64,000 nucleotides of DNA from an uncultured Lachnospiraceae bacterium (GTDB lineage Bacteria > Bacillota > Clostridia > Lachnospirales > Lachnospiraceae). A model generated the notes under the pieces. The model saw nothing but the letters and a program-made list of their open reading frames with translations. It had not been told where the DNA came from and ran no database searches. The stretch lies in assembly GCA_902788555.1 (NCBI GenBank), contig CADAKQ010000011.1:1-64000 (forward strand), in the 5' to 3' direction. The position numbers and the translations under genes were made by a program. Position 1 is the stretch's first letter. Every line of letters starts with the position of its first letter. Shown piece after piece: positions 1 to 8,013 of this stretch.

Positions 1-44
1 CAACATTAAAGGAAACTGTCTCTCAAATACATAATTTATGACAT

Positions 45-97
45 AAAAAGGGGCCTCGCATAGATAAATTTAATTATCTAAAGCGACAGCCCCTTTT
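45..97 (-). terminator. Long hairpin terminator downstream of the hydrolase gene
   Basis: GGGGC at 50-54 pairs with GCCCC at 89-93, flanked by A and T runs. Inside, TCGC (56-59) pairs with GCGA (83-86), and TAGATA (61-66) pairs with TATCTA (75-80). Read on the minus strand the stem is followed by TTTTTATG. It lies 54 bases past the stop of the minus-strand hydrolase gene, so it most likely ends that two-gene transcript. Confidence 0.75.
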
Positions 98-150
98 ATA
101 ATTAAATGCTTTATATAATATGTTTATTATAATATGTTTATTATATTTGT

Positions 151-1134
151 TTAGCTGACAAAATCAGATAATATCCTGAAAAATTCATCCGGTTTGTCGT
201 AGAAGCAAAGATGAGTTGCCGATGGAATAGTTACCATTTTCTTTTCAGGTGCTTTTATATCCTCAAAGCATTGTTTAAGAAGTTCAACAGGGCATGCAAA
301 ATCTTCATCGCCGTTTACAAATAAAACAGGTACTTCAAATTTTAAATTATCGGTAAAATCATAATTTATGAGAGTTTTATATGTACCCACCAATAAATTA
401 AAATCAGATTTAAGCATTGCCTTTTTTTCTTTAAATTTAAGGAACGGAGACTTTAAAAGCTCCTTCACGGGAAACGGACGTGCATTTTTGGCTATATATT
501 TTGAGCCGATAAAAGATAAGCTTTGTATGGACTTCATTAACTCTGCATTCATTTCGGGCTTTTTTGATATTTGCTTTAGTAATGTATCAATTATCTGCGT
601 ATCTGACGAACCGGACTCAGCTTCTTTTTTAAGCCAATCGCAGGAGTATTCAAGACCTTTTATATAATTTACATTTTGACCGATACCGATGTAATGCGAT
701 ACATTTTCGGGATGCTTTTTTGCATATTCGCAGCCGATTACACTTCCCCATGAAAATCCGACAAGTATTATCTTTTCAAAGGTGTAAACAGTATGTAAAT
801 ACTTTATTATTGCATCTATATCATTTATATAATCGGAAAGAGCTCCTGTCTTGGCAATTTCAGAAACCTTTGATTTGTTGGCAAGAAGTGTTTTACATGT
901 ATTCCTCTGGTCCCAGTTGACAACCGTAAATTTCTTTTCCCATTCGTTTTGCATAACGTGACAGAGACCTGCCATTGAGCCGCCGGGTCCGCCATGTAAA
1001 AACAGCAGGAGAGGAGCTTTTTTATCTGCTCCTCTTATCTGGATATACTGTTTAATACCATTGATTTCAGGATATTCATATAGACATATTCCATTTTCTT
1101 TGTAGCAGTTAAGTATTTCGCTTTTTTTACTCAT
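151..1134 (-). CDS. Alpha/beta hydrolase, proline iminopeptidase-like
   Basis: This is a 327-residue cytoplasmic alpha/beta-hydrolase-fold enzyme with no signal peptide. HGGPGG at about 47-52 is the oxyanion-hole motif typical of the prolyl aminopeptidase branch. GFSWGS at about 126-131 is the nucleophile elbow (Ser128), an Asp near 276-278 follows the VNGDEDF strand, and His308 in SATHLC completes the triad. The substrate cannot be read from the sequence; aminopeptidase and small-ester hydrolase activities are both possible. The start ATG is 2 bases after the stop of the upstream HTH regulator, and a GGAG ribosome site lies within the end of that gene. The pair is therefore one operon, and the regulator probably controls this gene. 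Confidence 0.85.
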   Translation of the reverse strand: MSKKSEILNCYKENGICLYEYPEINGIKQYIQIRGADKKAPLLLFLHGGPGGSMAGLCHVMQNEWEKKFTVVNWDQRNTCKTLLANKSKVSEIAKTGALSDYINDIDAIIKYLHTVYTFEKIILVGFSWGSVIGCEYAKKHPENVSHYIGIGQNVNYIKGLEYSCDWLKKEAESGSSDTQIIDTLLKQISKKPEMNAELMKSIQSLSFIGSKYIAKNARPFPVKELLKSPFLKFKEKKAMLKSDFNLLVGTYKTLINYDFTDNLKFEVPVLFVNGDEDFACPVELLKQCFEDIKAPEKKMVTIPSATHLCFYDKPDEFFRILSDFVS

Positions 1135-1136
1135 TT

Positions 1137-1652
1137 TTATTTTTCTCCTTTAGGCATTGACATAAGATACATATTTCTAAGCTTTGAATCCGTCGTTACT
1201 TCTTTGTTTTGATATTTTTCAAGAATCAAAAAAATTTCTGCAAGCATGTCGGCAAAATCATTATCCGAAAGGGAAATAGCATAGTTTAGAACGAAAAGCT
1301 TATCTCTTTCAACATCGGCATCGTCGCTTTTGAAATAATTGTCGCAAAGACCAAAAAGCTGCATAAGTGTAAGCTTCATGATTTCCATACCGTCAGCGTT
1401 GTCTTTTGGTGGAGAAATAAAAATGTTTTTTATTGCATATACATTTTCAATCTGTCCGCGAACCTTATGGCTGTCAATTATTTCAATGACATCTTCGTTT
1501 AGCATTTTTTCGATTTTTCTGTAGACCGTAGCTCTGGGTACATCCGGTGCTTCCGAAAGAATATCGGCAATTGTCATTTTGCCTTTTGTTCTTATTAATT
1601 GTATAAGCCGGTTAGATGCGGGGTCAGTTAGTATTTTTATAATTTCTTTCAT
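1137..1652 (-). CDS. ArsR-like helix-turn-helix regulator
   Basis: This 171-residue protein has an N-terminal winged helix (about residues 1-75), with a pattern DPASNRLIQLI...TIADI...VPRATVYRKIEKML typical of ArsR/HTH_20 regulators. The rest is a helical C-terminal domain of unknown function. The reading frame continues upstream to a TTG at 1706. I chose the ATG at 1652 because the TTG is part of the -35 box of a strong promoter and would lie outside the transcript. The gene precedes the hydrolase in a two-gene operon. An inverted repeat overlapping its promoter suggests autoregulation. The effector is unknown. Confidence 0.8.
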   Translation of the reverse strand: MKEIIKILTDPASNRLIQLIRTKGKMTIADILSEAPDVPRATVYRKIEKMLNEDVIEIIDSHKVRGQIENVYAIKNIFISPPKDNADGMEIMKLTLMQLFGLCDNYFKSDDADVERDKLFVLNYAISLSDNDFADMLAEIFLILEKYQNKEVTTDSKLRNMYLMSMPKGEK

Positions 1653-1655
1653 TTT

Positions 1656-1706
1656 ACTAATCTCACTTTCTGATATTAGTGTAATGTATGTAATTTTTAT
1701 TGTCAA
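1656..1706 (-). promoter_or_regulatory. Promoter and candidate operator of the HTH-hydrolase operon
   Basis: On the minus strand TTGACA (1706-1701) is followed 17 bases later by TACACT (1683-1678). The inverted repeat ACTAAT (1656-1661) and ATTAGT (1675-1680) overlaps the -10 box and covers the predicted transcription start. That placement fits a repressor site for the HTH protein encoded immediately downstream. Binding by this protein is an inference. Confidence 0.6.
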
Positions 1707-1739
1707 GATTTATTTTAAAAATGAATTATCGTATTTTTA

Positions 1740-2084
1740 TTGGATGATTGTTGTGATACAATAAAAGAGGATAAGCTTGGTTTTAATAATATTTATATTC
1801 AAGCAAAACAATGGGCTTTAAATCAAACTGTTGGAAGACCGGAAATTCAAAAATTTGTTGGTGCGCTTACTGGTAAACAAGCTCAAAAGGGATTATTTAT
1901 TACAACAGCTAAGTATTCTTCTGAAGCTATAGAATACGCAGGAAATTTATTAGGTACAAAGGTAGTATTGATTAACGGAGTTGATTTAATGAAGCTAATG
2001 ATAAATCATAATATTGGGGTATCAATTGTACATAGTTATGAAGTTAAAAGAATTGATAGTGATTTCTTTGAAGATGAATTATAA
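1740..2084 (+). pseudogene. mrr: Remnant of an Mrr-type restriction endonuclease (C-terminal part)
   Basis: The 114 residues match the C-terminal half of the Mrr catalytic domain: IYIQAKQW carries the Q-x-K catalytic pair, followed by GRPEIQKFVGAL, KGLFITTAKYS, and LINGVDLMKLMI. Intact Mrr proteins are about 300 residues, with an N-terminal winged helix and a D-G-G-x-D motif before QAK. Here the N-terminal domain is absent and the D-G-G region reads DDCCDT, as if decayed by substitutions and small deletions. The frame opens only at a TTG and has no ribosome site. Loss of restriction activity is therefore very likely. It may mark a former restriction or mobile-element insertion. Confidence 0.8.
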
Positions 2085-2095
2085 GTAAGGTTTGC

Positions 2096-2124
2096 TTGAC
2101 TTAAATTATAGCATATGTTATATT
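2096..2124 (+). promoter_or_regulatory. Promoter for a probable antitoxin RNA
   Basis: TTGACT (2096-2101), a 17-base spacer and TATATT (2119-2124) form a good vegetative promoter. No open reading frame with a ribosome site follows. The transcript would run toward the minus-strand toxin peptide at 2230-2325. Confidence 0.65.
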
Positions 2125-2130
2125 ATTTAC

Positions 2131-2227
2131 AGTTAAGAATGATAGTATGTGCATACAGCACAAACGAACCCCCAGTAGTTGCAGCTACTGGGGGTTCTTC
2201 ACAATTTACGGTTGTGCTTCCGTTTTA
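2131..2227 (+). ncRNA. Probable antisense antitoxin RNA of an Fst-like type I system
   Basis: The span starts about 7 bases after a strong promoter. It contains a perfect 12-bp hairpin (arms 2167-2178 and 2185-2196, both ending in the CCCCC/GGGGG block). This is enclosed by a second stem, GCACAA (2158-2163) with TTGTGC (2212-2217), followed by a short T-rich stretch. It converges on the small toxin gene on the opposite strand, which is the usual layout of type I toxin-antitoxin loci. The 3' end is not certain: to act through base pairing it would have to overlap the toxin message, which shares the hairpin region. Confidence 0.45.
2167..2196. terminator. Bidirectional hairpin between antitoxin RNA and toxin message
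   Basis: AACCCCCAGTAG pairs perfectly with CTACTGGGGGTT around a TTGCAG loop. The 12-bp stem is 33 bases beyond the toxin stop codon. It can serve as the 3' structure of both converging transcripts, although neither side has a long U run. Confidence 0.6.
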
Positions 2228-2229
2228 GG

Positions 2230-2325
2230 CTAGTTGTCACTGTCGTTTCCGCTTAACCATTTGCAGATGTAATAACTAATAACACCTGCCACAACGGAAA
2301 AAAAGAATGATAATATGTAACGCAT
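2230..2325 (-). CDS. Fst-like small membrane peptide, putative type I toxin
   Basis: This 31-residue reading frame starts with MRYILSFFFSVVAGVISYY and ends in a CKWL segment followed by a short polar, acidic tail. It has a strong ribosome site (AAAGGGG, 8 bases before the ATG) and its own promoter. One transmembrane helix followed by a Trp-Leu and a charged tail is the architecture of Fst/Ldr type I toxins, which insert into the membrane. A convergent promoter and a shared terminator hairpin support a toxin-antitoxin role. Homology to Fst is by pattern only. The alternative is a small membrane peptide with another function. Confidence 0.65.
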   Translation of the reverse strand: MRYILSFFFSVVAGVISYYICKWLSGNDSDN

Positions 2326-2371
2326 ACAGACACCCCTTTCTGTTGCCAGATTGGGTGTGACAACATTAGTT

Positions 2372-2400
2372 ATTGTAGCATTAATTCTTTAATCACTCAA
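2372..2400 (-). promoter_or_regulatory. Promoter of the Fst-like toxin gene
   Basis: On the minus strand TTGAGT (2400-2395), a 17-base spacer and TACAAT (2377-2372) precede the toxin ATG by about 46 bases. This leaves a structured 5' leader of about 40 bases before the ribosome site. Confidence 0.6.
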
Positions 2401-2427
2401 TATAAATATATAGTATTTTTATAGAAT

Positions 2428-3315
2428 CTATTTCGGTGATGCCTCTATAGCTTTTTCAGATATTATATATTCAAAGCTTGTATCAAGGTTTTCAGGAAAC
2501 AGAAGATAAAATGTATCGTCTTCATTTTTAGTATATTTTCCCATATACTCCATATAAACAAGATTCTTAGCTATATATAAGAAGTTATCAAAATTATCGT
2601 TTAGTGATTTGTCTAAATCCTTTAAGTTGTCCTCTGCGTCAACAGGTGTACAGAATTCCTGATTTGCAATTTTAGTCCTTATCTCAAGTATGGATAGAGG
2701 ATTACCGTTTTCATCAACCCAGTACATATTGTTGGTTATATCGAGCATAATCCACTTGTTATATGTAGAATCCCAAACCTCATTTACAACATGGCAATCA
2801 CTATCGTATTTGGAGTTGGGCATAATCCATACCTTTCTAGAATAGATACCGAGTGCCAGGCACATTTCATTGAGTATCTGGGCCTTGTTACGGCAGTTTA
2901 TTCCATGCTTTTTATTGTCAAGGCTGTATTCAAGCAGGCTTAAGGCGTTCATATCAACGTGATTATCATAATCACTTTTATGCTTTAATCTTGGGGCAAA
3001 TTCGTTCATAAGATTTTTTGCCTTCTCAAATTCACTGCCGTCTTTGGCTATATTAATTAAATCATATTTTTCAAGGAGTTCCTTATATTCTGCGTTGTCA
3101 AAATCATAGATTATTTCATAATCATTTCCTTCTTTAAACTCTAACTGATTATATAAAATGCCGCTCTCCATAATGTATATTTCATTGGGTGACTGCTGGT
3201 AGGACATATAAAATAAGCTGTATCCTCCGAAAAATGCAACATATATGATAAAACCAACACTTATAATCAATAGTAAACCGAGTATGGCAAAACAGATTTT
3301 GTATTTCTTTTTCAT
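2428..3315 (-). CDS. Transglutaminase-like membrane-anchored protein
   Basis: This 295-residue protein has one N-terminal transmembrane helix (about residues 7-29) and an extracytoplasmic transglutaminase-like domain. The catalytic Cys-His-Asp set is visible as GINCRNKAQ (Cys141), DCHVVNEVW (His175) and WIMLDITNN (Asp192). The domain belongs to the papain-like transglutaminase-core superfamily, whose bacterial members include peptidases and cross-linking enzymes. The actual substrate is unknown. The gene is monocistronic and divergent from hipB. A TTTTCTCTCC stretch just upstream of the start codon (minus-strand GGAGAGAAAA) is the ribosome site. Confidence 0.8.
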   Translation of the reverse strand: MKKKYKICFAILGLLLIISVGFIIYVAFFGGYSLFYMSYQQSPNEIYIMESGILYNQLEFKEGNDYEIIYDFDNAEYKELLEKYDLINIAKDGSEFEKAKNLMNEFAPRLKHKSDYDNHVDMNALSLLEYSLDNKKHGINCRNKAQILNEMCLALGIYSRKVWIMPNSKYDSDCHVVNEVWDSTYNKWIMLDITNNMYWVDENGNPLSILEIRTKIANQEFCTPVDAEDNLKDLDKSLNDNFDNFLYIAKNLVYMEYMGKYTKNEDDTFYLLFPENLDTSFEYIISEKAIEASPK

Positions 3316-3429
3316 TTTTCTTTTCTCTCCTTAAAAAGTTTTCAATATAAATATATCCATAATATATAATGCTTTGTATAAGCTTTTGATAATTATAACA
3401 CGTTACATTTATTTTGTTAATTAACAATT

Positions 3430-3492
3430 AAATAGTCTATATTGACGAATTAATATGTTTTATGCTAAAATATTAGTCAGTAAAGACTATTT
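3430..3492 (+). promoter_or_regulatory. hipBA promoter flanked by inverted-repeat operator
   Basis: TTGACG (3442-3447) and TAAAAT (3466-3471), 18 bases apart, form the promoter. A perfect 9-bp inverted repeat brackets it: AAATAGTCT (3430-3438) and AGACTATTT (3484-3492). HipB proteins repress their own operon by binding paired palindromic operators and bending the DNA. This arrangement fits such control, though the site assignment is an inference. Confidence 0.6.
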
Positions 3493-3508
3493 ATTTTAGG
3501 TGATAGAT

Positions 3509-3853
3509 ATGAAAATATATGGAACGGAAAATAATGAAACAATAATGAAAGAACTTGGGAAACGAATACAGGATACAAGAATTGCGATGTCATATACTCA
3601 GGCAGAAATGTCTAAAAGAGCAGGAGTTTCTCCAAGAACTGTAGAAAGAATAGAACATGGCGAAAACGTGAAGATTGAGAATGTTCTTAATATTTTGCGT
3701 GCGCTTAATTTAACCGGTAATATAGATTTATTGGTTAATGAGCAGGAACTCTCCCCGGAAGAATTATTTAGAAATAAAAATAAAAGAATGAGAGCTTCAT
3801 CAAAGCAGAAGGAAGAAAATGCTTCTGAATGGAAATGGGGTGAAGACAGATAA
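3509..3853 (+). CDS. hipB: HipB-like Xre antitoxin and repressor
   Basis: This 114-residue protein has a clear Xre/Cro helix-turn-helix (about residues 10-65: LGKRIQDTRIAMSYTQAEMSKRAGVSPRTVERIE) and a charged C-terminal tail. It is the DNA-binding antitoxin that would sequester the HipA kinase encoded next. The frame also opens at a GTG at 3500. I prefer the ATG at 3509 because AGGTGA lies 5 bases before it. The stop codon overlaps the hipA start (TAATG), so the two proteins are translationally coupled, as expected for a toxin-antitoxin pair. Confidence 0.85.
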   Translation: MKIYGTENNETIMKELGKRIQDTRIAMSYTQAEMSKRAGVSPRTVERIEHGENVKIENVLNILRALNLTGNIDLLVNEQELSPEELFRNKNKRMRASSKQKEENASEWKWGEDR

Positions 3854-5139
3854 TGTTGGCAGAGGTTTATTTGTGGGGAACAAGGATTGGTTTTGTGTCA
3901 CAGGAAAGCATTTCTGACATTCCCATATTTAATTATGATAAAGATTTTATAAGAAGTGGAATAGAAGTATCGCCAATTGTTATGCCGGTTAATGATAGAA
4001 TTTATTCTTTTCCTGCACTTAGTGAAGAAGCTTTTCATAAGCTTCCGGGATTACTTTCGGATTCTCTGCCTGATAAATTCGGAACAAGACTTGTCGAAAA
4101 ATATCTTTCAGAACAGGGAAGAAGCCTGAATCAGCTTACATCAGTGGAGAGGTTATGCTTCACCGGAAGCAGGGGAATGGGGGCTCTTGAATATGTTCCC
4201 GCAAAGGGTTATAAGGATATTTCAGATACATCAATAGATATTGATGCTTTGGTTAAGCTTGCATCGGATATTCTATCGGAAAGAGAAGGCTTAAGTATTA
4301 AGGCTGATAAATATGCTATGGAAAAAATAATAAAGGTTGGTTCATCAGCAGGCGGAGCAAGGGCTAAAGCAATCATAGCATGGAATAAATCAACAAATGA
4401 TATCCGTTCAGGACAGGTAGAGGCAGGAAGCGGTTATGAATATTATATTATAAAATTTGATGGTGTTGAAAATAACAAGGACAAGGGCGATAAAGCTGAC
4501 GGAGAATATTTTACAAGAATTGAATATGCCTATTATCTTATGGCGACAGCTTCGGGTATATATATGACAGATTGTGAAATGTTAGAAGATTCGGGCAAAT
4601 ATCATTTTATGACAAAAAGATTTGACAGAAAAGAGGAAACCGGAGATAAAATTCATATGCAGACACTTGGAGCTTTAGCACATTTTGATTATAATGAACC
4701 GGGGGCACATTCATATGAACAGGTATCTGATATAATATACAGATTGGGTATGGGACAAGAGGAAAATGAGCAGTTATACAAGAGAATGGTATTTAATGTA
4801 ATTGCGCGAAATCAGGACGACCATGTTAAAAACATATCTTTTCTGATGGATAAAAAGGGTGTATGGAAATTATCGCCTGCATATGATATTACATATGCTT
4901 ATGACGAATCAAATTATTGGCTTGCGCGTCATCAGATGAGCATAAACGGAAAATTAGACAACTATGATTTGAATGATTTATTGGAATGCGGCAGGCATAT
5001 GAATATCAGTTTGTCGAAAATCAAAAAGATAATTACAGATGTAAAAGATAGCTTGAATAATTGGGCTATTTATGCGGAAAAAAGTAAACTTCCTGAAAAG
5101 GTTATGGAAGAGATAAAAACGAATTTTATTAATATTTAG
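3853..5139 (+). CDS. hipA: HipA-family serine/threonine kinase toxin
   Basis: This 428-residue protein has the full HipA layout: an N-terminal HipA_N-like domain (about 1-110), then the kinase. Visible motifs are the glycine-rich loop GSSAGGAR (about 163-170), the catalytic loop NQDDHVKN (about 320-327) and SPAYDIT with the metal-binding Asp near 345. HipA kinases phosphorylate translation targets such as glutamyl-tRNA synthetase and induce growth arrest; the target here is not known. It starts on the last base of hipB and is followed 11 bases later by a methyltransferase gene in the same direction, so the toxin operon seems to extend downstream. Confidence 0.88.
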   Translation: MLAEVYLWGTRIGFVSQESISDIPIFNYDKDFIRSGIEVSPIVMPVNDRIYSFPALSEEAFHKLPGLLSDSLPDKFGTRLVEKYLSEQGRSLNQLTSVERLCFTGSRGMGALEYVPAKGYKDISDTSIDIDALVKLASDILSEREGLSIKADKYAMEKIIKVGSSAGGARAKAIIAWNKSTNDIRSGQVEAGSGYEYYIIKFDGVENNKDKGDKADGEYFTRIEYAYYLMATASGIYMTDCEMLEDSGKYHFMTKRFDRKEETGDKIHMQTLGALAHFDYNEPGAHSYEQVSDIIYRLGMGQEENEQLYKRMVFNVIARNQDDHVKNISFLMDKKGVWKLSPAYDITYAYDESNYWLARHQMSINGKLDNYDLNDLLECGRHMNISLSKIKKIITDVKDSLNNWAIYAEKSKLPEKVMEEIKTNFINI

Positions 5140-5150
5140 GGAATGAAGAT

Positions 5151-6446
5151 ATGGATTACGAACAGATTTTTGATGCATTGTCAAAAAAACCGAATAAAAT
5201 AATATTCAGCAGTCAAGCTGATAAAGCTTATAAATATAAAAAAACGGTTGTCTCAAAGACTCATATCAAAGGAAAGGATGCTTATCAGATAGAAAGTTTC
5301 ACGGATAAGCAGGCTTTTCATGAGAATGTTGATGCAGACAGACTTAAGAGTGTTGTGGAAGAATTGTTCCCTGATAATTACAGACAGATTAACGTGTTCT
5401 GTGAGGAAGGGGAATATGATTTTAAATGCTCAAAGAAAGGAAAGCTGTTATCCAACTTTCATAGAGCTAAAGGTGGTGAGAGTAAGACAAAAATTTCTAA
5501 TTCAAACAATGAGTATAGTAATAAATCAGTAAATTCAAATTATGACATTTCTGATAAAAATAATGACAATATAAATAAAATAACTTATGATAATAATTCA
5601 ATAATACATAAGGACGAAGCTTCATTATCCCACAACCGCAAGAAAAAATATCTTCTTCCTGAAGGCACGGTTATTCCACCGTTAGTTGATTTGGGTATCT
5701 TCACCAAGGAAGGTAAAATAGTTAAGTCAATGTATGGAAAATACAGACAGATTAATCGATTTCTTGAGCTTGTAGAGGATGTGGTTAAGGATTATCCAAG
5801 CAAGGATATGCATATAGTTGATTTTGGTTGTGGCAAGTCGTATCTTACTTTCATTCTATATTATTATCTGGTTGAGATAAAGGGTTATAATGTTCATATG
5901 ACTGGACTTGACTTAAAAGAGGATGTTATAGAAAAATGTAATGAAACGGCAAATAAATATAACTATGAAAATCTTCGTTTTAAGCTTGGAGATATAAATG
6001 GATATTCTCCCGATTATAAAGTTGATATGATTGTTACACTTCATGCCTGTGATACGGCGACAGATTATGCCTTATACAACGCCATTAACTGGAATGTGGG
6101 AATTATAATGTCCGTACCGTGCTGTCAAAAGGAGGTTAATTCCATGATAGCCACGGATGATCTTTCAATCCTTACCAAGCACGGAATTATAAAGGAACGT
6201 ATATCGGCACTTATGACCGATACAATCCGATCAAATGTCCTTGAATACTGTGGCTACAAGTCGCAGATACTTGAATTCGTGGACTATGACAGCTCTCCTA
6301 AAAACCTGCTGATTAGGGCGGTAAAGAGAAAGCATGAATTACCTGCCGAAAAAAAGCGGGAGATAAAAAAAGAGATAGATAATCTGTGTGAGGAGTTTCA
6401 TATAAAACAGACTTTGTATGATAAGATTATGGAAAGGATTCAATAA
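5151..6446 (+). CDS. SAM-dependent methyltransferase (Methyltransf_32-like)
   Basis: This 431-residue protein has an N-terminal region of about 110 residues of unknown fold and an Asn/Ser-rich low-complexity linker (about 111-160). A Rossmann methyltransferase domain follows, with motif I VDFGCGKS (about 223-230), an acidic end of strand 2 (GLDLKED) and motif VTLHACDTATDYAL. This pattern matches the Methyltransf_32 family, whose members are mostly uncharacterised and in some cases act on RNA. The substrate is unknown. It lies 11 bases after hipA, and its stop overlaps the start of the cellulase gene (TAATG). Confidence 0.75.
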   Translation: MDYEQIFDALSKKPNKIIFSSQADKAYKYKKTVVSKTHIKGKDAYQIESFTDKQAFHENVDADRLKSVVEELFPDNYRQINVFCEEGEYDFKCSKKGKLLSNFHRAKGGESKTKISNSNNEYSNKSVNSNYDISDKNNDNINKITYDNNSIIHKDEASLSHNRKKKYLLPEGTVIPPLVDLGIFTKEGKIVKSMYGKYRQINRFLELVEDVVKDYPSKDMHIVDFGCGKSYLTFILYYYLVEIKGYNVHMTGLDLKEDVIEKCNETANKYNYENLRFKLGDINGYSPDYKVDMIVTLHACDTATDYALYNAINWNVGIIMSVPCCQKEVNSMIATDDLSILTKHGIIKERISALMTDTIRSNVLEYCGYKSQILEFVDYDSSPKNLLIRAVKRKHELPAEKKREIKKEIDNLCEEFHIKQTLYDKIMERIQ

Positions 6447-7999
6447 TGAATAAAAAATTAGTAATTATAATTATTATACAGGCTTTTATTGTGACATTTC
6501 TGCTTGGAATTTTACTTGGTATGAATATTCATAAAAAGAGATATAAAAACACTGATGAAAGTAGCAAACAAAGCGAGAGTTCTGTAGAAAACGAGAATAA
6601 TAAAGATAAATCTGATAGTCTGGATAACACTGATACAGATGAAAAAAACAGTTCGGATTCATCGGATGATTCCGATAAAGACAGTTCAAAGGATTCAGAT
6701 AATGCTGACAAAAAAGACAGCTCATCAGATAGTGATGTATATGTAGAGCGTGATGTGGATTACGGTTCAATGGATGTTCCTGAACCTACGACGGATGATT
6801 GGCTATATACTGACGGAAGTAAAATACTTGACAAGGACGGCAACGAGGTCTGGCTTACCGGTATAAACTGGTTTGGATATAACACCGGAACCAATACCTT
6901 TGACGGCCTTTGGGCAAGTGATCTGAATCAATCAATTCAGGAAATAGCTAATCATGGTTTTAATGTTATAAGAGTTCCTATGTCTGCACAGCTTATAAAT
7001 CAGTGGTCACATGGTGAGTATCCGGAGGCAAATTTTAACCATGCGATAGATGATTACCTTGTGGATATGGACAGTTTGCAGATATTTGACTATGTAATCG
7101 GGCAATGCCGTGCCAACGGACTTAAGCTTATTATAGACATACATAGTGCCGAAACCAATGCGAGTGGACATATAGTAAACCTTTGGTATACGGATAATGT
7201 ATCGGTAGAAGATTATTACAGCGCACTTTCATGGATGGCTGAAAGATATAAAAATGATGACACCATCATAGCATATGATTTAAAAAATGAGCCTCATGGC
7301 AAGCCTTACGAGGGCGAAAATGCTGCAAAATGGGATAATTCCAAGGATGCAAATAATTGGAAATATGTGGCAGAGCAGGCGGCGGCAAGTGTATTTGAGA
7401 AAAACCCGAATGTACTCGTGCTTGTAGAGGGTATCGAGATATATCCTATGGATATAAATAAAAACGGAGACTTTTCATCAACGGATGAGAAGGATTACTA
7501 CTTTAACTGGTGGGGCGGAAATCTAAGAGGTGTAAAGGACAATCCTGTTGACCTCGGTAAATATCAGAATAAGCTGGTTTATTCTCCACATGATTACGGT
7601 CCGACAGTATATGCACAGCCTTGGTTTGAAGGAGATTATGATTTTGACAGTCTGATGGAGGACTGTTGGCATGATAACTGGTTTTACATAAAGGAAGAAA
7701 ATATCGCACCGCTTCTTATAGGAGAGTGGGGAGGCTTTATGACAGAGCCAAATATCACATGGATGACCTATATGCGTCAGTTGATAAAGGAAAATCATCT
7801 TAATCATACCTTCTGGTGCTTTAATGCCAATTCCGGAGATACCGGTGGAATGGTTCTTGATGACTTTACTACCTGGGATGAAGAAAAGTATGAATTTGTA
7901 AAAGAGGTCTTATGGAACGATGGTGAAAAATTCATCGGCCTTGACCATGAAATACCACTTGGAATAAATGGAATCAGTTTGGGCGAATACTATAAATAA
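6446..7999 (+). CDS. Membrane-anchored GH5 glycoside hydrolase, probable endoglucanase
   Basis: This 517-residue protein has an N-terminal membrane helix (about 5-25) and a Ser/Asp/Lys-rich spacer (about 35-100). A glycoside hydrolase family 5 barrel follows. GINWFGYNTGTNTFDGLW starts the barrel, DLKNEPHG carries the acid/base Glu282, HDYGP has His382/Tyr384, and IGEWGG carries the nucleophile Glu427. The pattern is closest to GH5 endo-beta-1,4-glucanases, so it probably cleaves cellulose or a related beta-glucan outside the cell. No carbohydrate-binding or dockerin domain is seen. The helix lacks an obvious cleavage site, so the enzyme is probably tethered. Being translationally coupled to a methyltransferase behind hipBA is odd. 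Confidence 0.85.
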   Translation: MNKKLVIIIIIQAFIVTFLLGILLGMNIHKKRYKNTDESSKQSESSVENENNKDKSDSLDNTDTDEKNSSDSSDDSDKDSSKDSDNADKKDSSSDSDVYVERDVDYGSMDVPEPTTDDWLYTDGSKILDKDGNEVWLTGINWFGYNTGTNTFDGLWASDLNQSIQEIANHGFNVIRVPMSAQLINQWSHGEYPEANFNHAIDDYLVDMDSLQIFDYVIGQCRANGLKLIIDIHSAETNASGHIVNLWYTDNVSVEDYYSALSWMAERYKNDDTIIAYDLKNEPHGKPYEGENAAKWDNSKDANNWKYVAEQAAASVFEKNPNVLVLVEGIEIYPMDINKNGDFSSTDEKDYYFNWWGGNLRGVKDNPVDLGKYQNKLVYSPHDYGPTVYAQPWFEGDYDFDSLMEDCWHDNWFYIKEENIAPLLIGEWGGFMTEPNITWMTYMRQLIKENHLNHTFWCFNANSGDTGGMVLDDFTTWDEEKYEFVKEVLWNDGEKFIGLDHEIPLGINGISLGEYYK

Positions 8000-8013
8000 T
8001 TTTTGATTTTAAG

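Noticed and set aside
6486-6770. Two antisense frames opposite the Ser/Asp linker of the GH5 enzyme
   Set aside because: They reflect the repetitive TCN/GAY codons of the linker and have no initiation signals.
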